Source of the DNA: Acidimicrobiia bacterium
GTDB taxonomy: Bacteria > Actinomycetota > Acidimicrobiia > Spongiisociales > UBA5794
DNA: 8,675 nucleotides
Reading direction: 5' to 3'
Assembly: GCA_030618675.1 (NCBI GenBank)
Contig: JAUXCV010000055.1
Location: 1-8,675 of the forward strand
The notes beneath the pieces are model-generated. The model saw only the letters and a program-made list of their open reading frames with translations. It was not told where the DNA came from and ran no database searches. Position 1 is the stretch's first letter; each line of letters starts with the position of its first letter. Both the position numbers and the translations under genes were made by a program. Shown in pieces: positions 1 to 4,712 of this stretch.

Positions 1-200
1 CCGTTCGGGGCGTCGATCGTGACGGGGAACGCCGCTGAATCGGGCATCGTCGTCGACGCAGCAGCGATCGTCGTGGTCGACGCCACCGTGGTTGTGGTCC
101 CGAGTGTCGTCGACGGTGCCTCTGGCGTGTCGCCCGATGATCCACATGCTGCAGCAACGAGTGCTATCACAGCGAATGTCGTCAGGATCTTGCGGGTCAT
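1..200 (-). CDS. Substrate-binding lipoprotein of a probable cobalamin ABC importer (N-terminal part, cut by window edge)
   Basis: Only the first 66 codons are inside the window; the gene continues past the left edge. The protein starts MTRKILTTF, has a hydrophobic signal segment (about residues 5-18) and a lipobox-like AAAC with the probable lipid-modified cysteine at residue 19. A Thr/Ser/Ala-rich linker follows (about 24-55), then FPVTIDAPN, which resembles the first strand of Fe3+/B12 periplasmic-binding proteins of the BtuF/FecB type. The ATG is preceded by GAGAGGAG at good spacing. The leader carries a cobalamin riboswitch, which is the main reason for preferring a B12 or corrinoid ligand over a siderophore. 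The binding domain itself is not visible, so the ligand is inferred from the riboswitch and this short start. The permease and ATPase genes would be expected beyond the left edge. Confidence 0.75.
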   Translation of the reverse strand, partial: MTRKILTTFAVIALVAAACGSSGDTPEAPSTTLGTTTTVASTTTIAAASTTMPDSAAFPVTIDAPN

Positions 201-385
201 GATGATGCTCCTCTCTCGGGAGGAGCCTTCATGGAAGCGACGGGACCCGTCCTCCGAAGGTGCGGTCGCACACCGGTGGGAAGGCGACCTGGCTCATCCC
301 CGGGGGGCTTCACAGTTGCGGGACAGCGCCGGATTCAAACCGGACTTCGCTTCACACACGGCGCTCGGGCAAGCCCGAGAGAAGT
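201..385 (-). promoter_or_regulatory. Cobalamin (AdoCbl-type) riboswitch, leader of the lipoprotein gene
   Basis: Read on the minus strand, this leader shows the conserved core of cobalamin riboswitches in order. There is a CCGG-TTTGAAT-CCGG stem-loop (343-329), then CCCGCAACTGTGA (322-310), then the B12-box-like GAGCCAGGTCGCC (295-283). A perfect 7-bp hairpin CTCGGGC-TT-GCCCGAG (379-364) lies at the 5' end. A 6-bp stem GGTGTG-CGAC-CGCACC (274-259) lies between the aptamer core and the expression platform. Exact aptamer ends are approximate. By family knowledge, cobalamin binding lowers expression of the downstream transporter gene. The expression platform is described in the next entry. Confidence 0.9.
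207..226 (-). promoter_or_regulatory. Shine-Dalgarno-sequestering hairpin of the riboswitch
   Basis: On the minus strand GCTCCTC (226-220) and GAGGAGC (213-207) are perfectly complementary around a 6-base loop. The right arm contains the GAGGAG ribosome-binding site of the lipoprotein gene, whose ATG starts 7 bases later. No T-run follows, so control is probably at translation initiation rather than by transcription termination. An upstream GGAGG (255-251) could pair with CCTCC (223-219) and open the hairpin. That alternative pairing is inference. Confidence 0.7.
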
Positions 386-386
386 A

Positions 387-392
387 ATCGTA
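387..392 (-). promoter_or_regulatory. Candidate -10 element for the riboswitch transcript
   Basis: TACGAT on the minus strand fits the TAnnnT pattern. It would place the transcription start at about 379-381, right at the first riboswitch hairpin. No convincing -35 hexamer is visible 16-18 bases upstream, so this rests mainly on position. Confidence 0.3.
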
Positions 393-429
393 GTCCACAG
401 ACCGGGTTGGGGATACTTGATAGCGCAGC

Positions 430-492
430 AGAGCAGTAGATCAGTAGATCAGTAGATCAGTGCTGCTCTACTTGCTACTGAGCTACTGCTCT
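430..492. repeat. 8-bp tandem repeat inside a large imperfect inverted repeat
   Basis: The unit CAGTAGAT is repeated 3.4 times without error at 434-460. The whole block also forms an inverted repeat: AGAGCAGTAGATCAGTAG (430-447) pairs with CTACTGAGCTACTGCTCT (475-492) with a single mismatch in 18 positions and a 27-base loop. Shorter alternative stems are possible inside, such as AGTAGA with TCTACT. It lies in the gap between the divergent riboswitch leader and the small membrane-protein gene. No T-run follows either arm. Nothing else was recognised in the rest of the 393-525 gap. Confidence 0.85.
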
Positions 493-525
493 ACTCCTTT
501 CAAGCGCCCACTACCCTCTCGTCCA

Positions 526-660
526 ATGAAACCCGTTCTCAATGCTCTCATTCTTGCCGCGGCCGCTGCGGTCGCCATCACGCTTGTCGTTACTCGCCGA
601 CCGAGTCGTCCCCCGGTTCGACAGGGTTCCTGGCAGCCGATCGATCAACCATCTTCATGA
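526..660 (+). CDS. Small single-span membrane protein, 44 residues, function unknown
   Basis: The predicted protein starts MKPVLNALIL, with one Ala-rich hydrophobic segment (about residues 5-23). A basic Arg/Pro-rich stretch (RRPSRPPVR, about 24-32) and a short polar tail ending in QPIDQPSS follow. The positive charges after the helix suggest an outside N terminus with the tail in the cytoplasm. Its TGA overlaps the next ATG as ATGA, so it is very probably translationally coupled to the 657-1385 gene. I chose the ATG at 526 over an in-frame ATG at 460. The longer start would place coding sequence in the repeat block, and the segment between has no coding character. No good Shine-Dalgarno is seen; TACCCT 8 bases upstream (512-517) could be a -10 of a leaderless transcript. 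I do not recognise a family. Confidence 0.6.
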   Translation: MKPVLNALILAAAAAVAITLVVTRRPSRPPVRQGSWQPIDQPSS

Positions 661-1385
661 GGATCGCCCTCGACCACACCTCTGAAATCGGGGTTCGGGT
701 CGGTCGTCTCCTCTTGGGAGAAGAGGATCTCGACCTGCTCGGCGTCGTGCGACGCGACGTCATGGACAAGGATCGGCGGATTCGTCGAATCGACGACGTC
801 GCGGGATTCGACGCGGTCGTCACCGACGATCCCGACTCTACGATCCTCGACGAAGCCGTCGCGGCGGGTGTTCCTTGCGTTCTCTGGGCCGACTCCCTCG
901 ATCGTCGGGCCGACGCCGAGAGCCCTCCGTTGCTCCTCGGCGCCAACCTCGTCAGCGGGATCGGTGAGAGCCTTGCGAATCGCGAGGCCGATATCGCCGG
1001 TCCAACCGCACAGGTTCTCTTCGCCTGGACCGAACCGGGCAAGCCATTGCGTCACGGCGAACCGCTGACATTCCCGGAACCCGTCGGTGCCCGCTGGGGA
1101 ACCAGGCGCCGGATGACGAACCGTCGCCTCGATATCGCGGCACCGGTTCCGGACGAGTGGGCCGGCATCATCGTGCGATCCACCACCGACGAAACGACCC
1201 GTACGCTCGGCATCGCGGACCTCGCCGTCCACCTCGAAGCCATCTCACTCGCCTCCGGCGCCGTACTGGCCGCGTCGGGATACGTGCCCTCGGGCGCACA
1301 CCGCCCCGACGAAACGGCCGATTCCTACCTCGATGCCGCCCTCCGCATCGGCCTGGACATCGCATCGTTCACCGAATCTTCATAG
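657..1385 (+). CDS. Uncharacterised Rossmann-like protein (possible dehydrogenase-fold relative)
   Basis: 242 residues. The N terminus (MRIALDHTSEIGVRVGRLLL, then DLDLLGVVRRDV) reads as a beta-alpha-beta unit. VVTDDPD (54-60) and VPCVLWAD (72-79) follow as further strands, and LLLGANLVSGIGESLA (92-107) resembles the segment after the nucleotide-binding part of saccharopine-dehydrogenase-like proteins. The normal glycine-rich GxGxxG loop is missing (DHTSEIGVRVG takes its place), so nucleotide binding is uncertain. The C-terminal half contains GEPLTFPEPVGARW (134-147) and a helical stretch IADLAVHLEAISLASGAVLAA (186-206). It starts inside the stop codon of the small membrane protein, and the redox lipoprotein gene follows 35 bases after it, so the three may be one transcription unit. 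Whether it is an enzyme is not established. The coding region is well supported by length and coupling. Confidence 0.7.
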   Translation: MRIALDHTSEIGVRVGRLLLGEEDLDLLGVVRRDVMDKDRRIRRIDDVAGFDAVVTDDPDSTILDEAVAAGVPCVLWADSLDRRADAESPPLLLGANLVSGIGESLANREADIAGPTAQVLFAWTEPGKPLRHGEPLTFPEPVGARWGTRRRMTNRRLDIAAPVPDEWAGIIVRSTTDETTRTLGIADLAVHLEAISLASGAVLAASGYVPSGAHRPDETADSYLDAALRIGLDIASFTESS

Positions 1386-1420
1386 GTTCACCGTCCCCAT
1401 ATGCCGTCTGCCGGGGTTGA

Positions 1421-3472
1421 ATGAACTCCATGCGGAAAACCCTCGTCATCGTCGGCGTCATGATGCTCGTGGCGACGGCGTGCACCACCGGCAGCACATC
1501 TGACGAGACCACTCCGAGCACGGTGGCGACAACGACCGAACCGTCGGGTTCCGTCACCACACCCGACTCGACCGCACCGTCGGCCGCCGGCACCACACCC
1601 GCCCCCGATTTCCCGGACGGTCTTGACTGGCTCAACGTGGAACAATCGCTCGATCTCGAGATGCTTCGTGGAAAGGTCGTACTCCTCGACTTCTGGACCT
1701 ACGGGTGCATCAACTGCATCCACATCATCCCGGACCTCAAGCGCCTCGAAGCAGAGTTCCCGGATGACCTGATCGTCATCGGCGTGCACTCAGCCAAGTT
1801 CGCCAATGAAGGCGAAACCGACAACATCCGCGAGATCATCCAGCGATACGACCTGCGCCATCCCGTGGTGAACGACGTCAACTTCGACGTCTGGGACTCG
1901 TGGGGTGCTCGAGCGTGGCCGACCGTTGCTCTCATCGACCCGATGGGAAACGCCGTCGGTATGCACTCCGGAGAGGGTGTGTACGAGGTGGTTCAGCCGG
2001 TGATAGCGAACCTCGTCGCCGAGTTCGGATCGACGGGAGACCTCGATCCAACGCCTCTCCCGATTCGACTCGAACAGGATCAGTCTCCGAACACCGTTCT
2101 CTCGTATCCGGGGAAGATCCATGCCGATCCGTCGTCCGATCGGATCTTCATCTCCGACACGGGTCACCACCAGATCATCGCGGCCACCGACGACGGCACC
2201 GTCACGGCCGTGTTCGGTTCCGGTATCGAAGGATTCGACGACGGCACCGGCACCGCCTCGTCCTTCTCCTCCCCACAGGGCCTCGTCGTCGACGGCGACA
2301 CGCTCTACGTGGCGGACACCAACAACCACGCCATCCGACAGATCGACCTCGCGACCGGCTCTGTCACGACTCTCGCCGGTACCGGAGCCAAGGGTTGGCC
2401 CCCGATCGGGGGCGGCCTGGACGATGTCGACCTGAACTCACCGTGGGCGCTCGAAATCTCGGGGGACCTTCTCTACGTCGCCAACGCAGGAACCCACCAG
2501 ATATGGACCATCGATCTGATCTCTGACACCGCTGCGCCGTCGGTCGGCAGCGGAGCGGAGGGCACCTCCAACGGTCCACTCCTCGAAGCCGCCCTGGCCC
2601 AGCCTTCCGGGCTGACGCTCGATCCTGACGGCATCCTCTACTTCGCAGATTCCGAGTCGAGTTCGATCAGAAGCGCAGAGATCGCTGCACCCGACGGAGT
2701 GACCGGTCTCGTCGCCGGCGGGGTGAAGAACCTGTTCGAGTTCGGAGATCAGGACGGCGCGGGATCCGAGGCCAGGTTCCAGCATCCACTCGGCATCGAC
2801 TGGCACGACGGCCGACTGCTGGTCGCCGACACGTACAACTCGAAGATCAAGTCGGTGGATCTATCGACGCGATCCGCGGTGTCGCTGTTCGGTTCAGAGC
2901 AGGGATGGAGAGACGGCACGGACCCCCTGTTCTACGAACCCGGTGGCATCTCCGTGGACGGCGACATCCTCTGGGTGGCCGACACCAACAACCACGCCAT
3001 CCGTCGAGTCGATCTCAGAACCGGGGTCACGAGTACCGTCGTGCCGTCCGGCCTCGACGCCTTCACGACGGTCCCCGGAGACAAGGACTTCAGGGGAATG
3101 GTCGTGACTCTGGCCACGGTCTCGGCGGGAACAGGGGCTGCAGATCTCGTCCTCGACGTCGAACTCCCCGACGGGTACAAAGTCAACGATGAGGCTTCGT
3201 CGTCGATCCTTCTCTCCGACGATGGCGGAGTTGCCTCCTTCCCCGGCGGCAACCGAATCGATCTCACCGGTGCGACGTTCCCCGTCGTGATCCCGTTCGA
3301 TCTTCACGAAGGACTCGGAACGGTCACGGCCGACCTCGCCCTGGTGTGGTGCCGGAAGGACGCGGAAGGTCTCTGCTTGCTCGAACAGACCCGTTTCGAG
3401 ATTCCGTTGGACGTCTCTGAGTCGGGACCGTCTGCGTCGATCCGCCTGTCCCTCCAACTCGAGACGCCGTAA
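1421..3472 (+). CDS. Secreted lipoprotein with thioredoxin-like domain and six NHL repeats (NHLRC2-like)
   Basis: 683 residues. A signal peptide ends in the lipobox VATAC, with probable lipidation at Cys21, followed by a Thr/Ser/Pro linker (22-63). The thioredoxin-like domain (about 65-205) has WTYGCINC with the CxxC at Cys96-Cys99, and a likely cis-proline in AWPTVALID (Pro167). Six NHL blades follow, marked by ISDTGHHQI (244), VADTNNHAI (297), VANAGTHQI (353), FADSESSSI (408), VADTYNSKI (468) and VADTNNHAI (519). The C-terminal beta domain (about 555-683) holds a second pair, Cys644 and Cys652. Domain order matches NHLRC2-type proteins. An extracytoplasmic thiol-disulfide role is inferred from the CxxC and the lipobox. 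A weak GGGG lies 4 bases before this ATG; an in-frame ATG at 1430 would give a shorter signal peptide. The gene ends 9 bases from the convergent DUF3566 stop, with no terminator between. Confidence 0.9.
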   Translation: MNSMRKTLVIVGVMMLVATACTTGSTSDETTPSTVATTTEPSGSVTTPDSTAPSAAGTTPAPDFPDGLDWLNVEQSLDLEMLRGKVVLLDFWTYGCINCIHIIPDLKRLEAEFPDDLIVIGVHSAKFANEGETDNIREIIQRYDLRHPVVNDVNFDVWDSWGARAWPTVALIDPMGNAVGMHSGEGVYEVVQPVIANLVAEFGSTGDLDPTPLPIRLEQDQSPNTVLSYPGKIHADPSSDRIFISDTGHHQIIAATDDGTVTAVFGSGIEGFDDGTGTASSFSSPQGLVVDGDTLYVADTNNHAIRQIDLATGSVTTLAGTGAKGWPPIGGGLDDVDLNSPWALEISGDLLYVANAGTHQIWTIDLISDTAAPSVGSGAEGTSNGPLLEAALAQPSGLTLDPDGILYFADSESSSIRSAEIAAPDGVTGLVAGGVKNLFEFGDQDGAGSEARFQHPLGIDWHDGRLLVADTYNSKIKSVDLSTRSAVSLFGSEQGWRDGTDPLFYEPGGISVDGDILWVADTNNHAIRRVDLRTGVTSTVVPSGLDAFTTVPGDKDFRGMVVTLATVSAGTGAADLVLDVELPDGYKVNDEASSSILLSDDGGVASFPGGNRIDLTGATFPVVIPFDLHEGLGTVTADLALVWCRKDAEGLCLLEQTRFEIPLDVSESGPSASIRLSLQLETP

Positions 3473-3481
3473 CTGCAGGAA

Positions 3482-3940
3482 TCAGCCCTCTTCGACGACG
3501 GCAACCGGTTCGGTCTTGGTATCTCCGTTGTCGCCGCTCGTCTGGCCGTGCACCGCGGGCCGCAGCGGCGCTGCTCGCTGGGCAGGGACCACGTACGTCT
3601 CTTCGAGAACGATCAATTCGACGCCGCCGACGACGTCCGCGATGAGGTTGTACATGACGGCACCGAGGGTCAGAAGACCGGTGAGCGCCACGAAGAACAC
3701 GATGGAGAAGAACACCACCACCCGGAAGTAGAGCTCGCCGTTCGGCGTGAAGACAAGCGAAAAGTTGGCGACGATCTCGGCGAACTTGTCGGGGATCCCT
3801 CGCTGGATGGCGAGCGACCACATGACCCACACGCCCAGGATGAACACGAGGGCCCCGATCGCGTTGAGCACAAACGAGACCTTGAGCACCGTCCAAGGAT
3901 CGATCTTGCGGATGACCCGCCGCACACGTCGAACAGCCAT
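3482..3940 (-). CDS. DUF3566 family transmembrane protein
   Basis: 152 residues. A basic N terminus (MAVRRVRRVIRKIDPW) precedes a first membrane segment (about 20-45), an amphipathic stretch with IPDKFAEIVANFSLVF (49-64), and a second membrane segment (about 70-100). The family signature LGAVMYNLIADVVGGVELIVLEE spans 92-114. A polar acidic tail ends the protein. In Mycobacterium tuberculosis the DUF3566 protein Rv0007 directly follows gyrA. Here it lies on the same strand as gyrA, but an opposite-strand Clp_N gene sits between the two. The function is unknown; a membrane role near division or envelope functions is often supposed but not shown here. An upstream in-frame extension to 4294 was refused because it would run antisense through the Clp_N gene and past the promoter. 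The ATG at 3940 has a -10 element 6 bases upstream and no Shine-Dalgarno. Confidence 0.9.
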   Translation of the reverse strand: MAVRRVRRVIRKIDPWTVLKVSFVLNAIGALVFILGVWVMWSLAIQRGIPDKFAEIVANFSLVFTPNGELYFRVVVFFSIVFFVALTGLLTLGAVMYNLIADVVGGVELIVLEETYVVPAQRAAPLRPAVHGQTSGDNGDTKTEPVAVVEEG

Positions 3941-3946
3941 GGGGAG

Positions 3947-3952
3947 ATTGTA
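3947..3952 (-). promoter_or_regulatory. -10 element of a probable leaderless promoter for the DUF3566 gene
   Basis: TACAAT on the minus strand, one base off the TATAAT consensus, lies 6 bases before the ATG at 3940. Transcription would therefore begin at or next to the start codon, and the mRNA would lack a leader. No clear TTGACA-like -35 is seen. The absence of any Shine-Dalgarno (only CTCCCC precedes the ATG) agrees with leaderless initiation. Confidence 0.6.
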
Positions 3953-3988
3953 GGAAGGGGGTCCGGATAGACCGGGGGTTTGGCATGA

Positions 3989-4016
3989 ACAGGAGACAGG
4001 AGACAGGGGACAGGAA
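3989..4016. repeat. 7-bp tandem repeat, four units
   Basis: Four consecutive heptamers: ACAGGAG, ACAGGAG, ACAGGGG, ACAGGAA. They lie in the gap between the divergent DUF3566 and Clp_N genes, about 50-75 bases upstream of the first start and 60-88 bases upstream of the second. The array is outside any credible coding region. Confidence 0.85.
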
Positions 4017-4051
4017 GAAGTACCCCATAGTCGAACACTCGGCGGCGTCCG

Positions 4052-4068
4052 GCTGTTCGCTGTTAGCT
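4052..4068 (+). repeat. Left copy of a direct repeat flanking the Clp_N gene
   Basis: GCTGTTCGCTGTTAGCT matches GCTGTTGGCTGTTGGCT at 4681-4697 in 15 of 17 positions, in the same orientation, with the Clp_N gene between them. Each copy is itself two GCTGTTn heptamers. Confidence 0.6.
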
Positions 4069-4069
4069 T
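4061..4069 (+). promoter_or_regulatory. Extended -10 element of a probable leaderless promoter for the Clp_N gene
   Basis: TGTTAGCTT fits the extended -10 form TGnTAnnnT and ends 7 bases before the ATG at 4077, so the transcript probably starts at or next to the start codon. There is no Shine-Dalgarno; CTTTGCT precedes the ATG. It overlaps a GCTGTTC-GCTGTTA repeat pair (4052-4065). Confidence 0.5.
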
Positions 4070-4076
4070 CTTTGCT

Positions 4077-4592
4077 ATGAAGTGGAAGCGGCGCCCCGTC
4101 GAGGACATCCGGACGATGGAGAGATTGTTCACCACTGCAGAGGCCGAGGCGGCACGACTAGGCGTGTCGAAACCCGGGGCGGAATACCTCGTTCTCTCGG
4201 CCCTCCAACTGCCCGAGGAGTCGGGGCGCCGGTCCTTCGAGCGGGTCGGAGCCGATCCTGACGACTTCTCGGTCGCCTTGATCAGCCAGCACAACGACGC
4301 CCTCCGAGCGGTCGGAATCGAGCCGACTGACGTGGTTCTTGACCAAGCCCTCGCCGAACCCGCCCCATCACGCCGTCCCGTGCGATATGCAGCCTCGGGC
4401 CGCGCTCTGTTCCAGGAGGTCGTCCAACTCGTCCGCGAGGAGAAATCCCAGATCTACGGCGCCTACATCGTGCTTGTTGCCGCACAGATCGACCACGGGA
4501 CCACTCCTCGCACTCTCCAGCGGATGAGCGTCGATCGTCACGAACTCGCAACGGCGGCCCGCGCCGAACTCGACACTCTCAACGGCTCTTGA
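4077..4592 (+). CDS. Stand-alone Clp N-terminal double-repeat protein
   Basis: 171 residues containing two copies of the helical Clp_N repeat. The first is at about 15-70 (LFTTAEAEAARLGVSKPGAEYLVLSAL at its start), the second at about 107-165 (ALFQEVVQLVREE, then IYGAYIVLVAAQ). A charged linker (about 80-105) joins them. In ClpA/ClpC unfoldases this domain binds adaptors and substrates; no AAA+ Walker motifs are present and the frame ends after the second repeat. This is a naturally short protein rather than a broken ClpC, comparable in type to actinobacterial ClpC2-like proteins. It probably modulates Clp protease or binds Clp-directed ligands, which is inference. It is transcribed opposite to its neighbours and lies between gyrA and DUF3566, a place not usual for it. 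The ATG at 4077 is supported by the extended -10 just before it. Confidence 0.8.
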   Translation: MKWKRRPVEDIRTMERLFTTAEAEAARLGVSKPGAEYLVLSALQLPEESGRRSFERVGADPDDFSVALISQHNDALRAVGIEPTDVVLDQALAEPAPSRRPVRYAASGRALFQEVVQLVREEKSQIYGAYIVLVAAQIDHGTTPRTLQRMSVDRHELATAARAELDTLNGS

Positions 4593-4597
4593 GCGTC

Positions 4598-4619
4598 CAG
4601 TATTCAGCACTGAGTACTG
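4598..4619. repeat. 22-bp imperfect palindrome after the Clp_N stop codon
   Basis: CAGTATTCAG and CTGAGTACTG are complementary in 9 of 10 positions around CA; the single mismatch becomes a G-U pair in one RNA strand. It begins 6 bases after the Clp_N TGA. No T-run follows on either strand, so it is at best an atypical terminator. Confidence 0.6.
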
Positions 4620-4658
4620 CGTACGCCGGGCACAGCCGGAAGAGCGCACAGTCAGGCG

Positions 4659-4689
4659 GCCAACAGCCCGGCCGGGTCTTGCTGTTGGC
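4659..4689. terminator. Hairpin between the convergent Clp_N and gyrA genes, possible bidirectional terminator
   Basis: GCCAACAGC (4659-4667) and GCTGTTGGC (4681-4689) are perfect 9-bp complements around a 13-base loop that contains the palindrome CCGGCCGG. It lies about 24 bases beyond the gyrA stop. It lacks a T-run on the gyrA side, so it is not a textbook rho-independent terminator. The right arm is also part of the heptamer array. Confidence 0.4.
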
Positions 4690-4708
4690 TGTTGGCTGTC
4701 AGCTGTCT
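4681..4708. repeat. 7-bp tandem repeat, four units, next to the gyrA stop
   Basis: Four consecutive heptamers: GCTGTTG, GCTGTTG, GCTGTCA, GCTGTCT. As in the 3989-4016 array, the first two units are identical and the last two differ from them by one or two bases. The first 17 bases form the right copy of the direct repeat flanking the Clp_N gene. Confidence 0.8.
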
Positions 4709-4712
4709 TCTC

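Noticed and set aside
323..350. tRNA T-arm-like GGATTCAAACC on the plus strand
   Set aside because: No acceptor, D or anticodon arms can be built around it; the same bases form the conserved P3-type stem of the cobalamin riboswitch on the other strand.
19..387. Plus-strand open frame of 122 codons at the left edge
   Set aside because: It is the complement of the lipoprotein signal and linker region and of the riboswitch, both of which have strong evidence on the minus strand.
434..460. Possible CRISPR-like array
   Set aside because: The units are only 8 bp and contiguous, with no spacers and no cas genes nearby.
460..525. Longer start for the small membrane protein
   Set aside because: It begins inside the inverted-repeat block, has no ribosome-binding site, and adds a second short hydrophobic stretch that looks like translated repeat.
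645..1232. Minus-strand frame (195 codons) inside the 657-1385 gene
   Set aside because: Shadow frame. The plus-strand frame is coupled to the upstream small gene and has a plausible alternating strand-helix pattern.
3941..4294. Upstream in-frame extension of the DUF3566 gene
   Set aside because: It would cover the TACAAT promoter and heptamer array and run antisense into the Clp_N gene. The DUF3566 homology begins just after the ATG at 3940.
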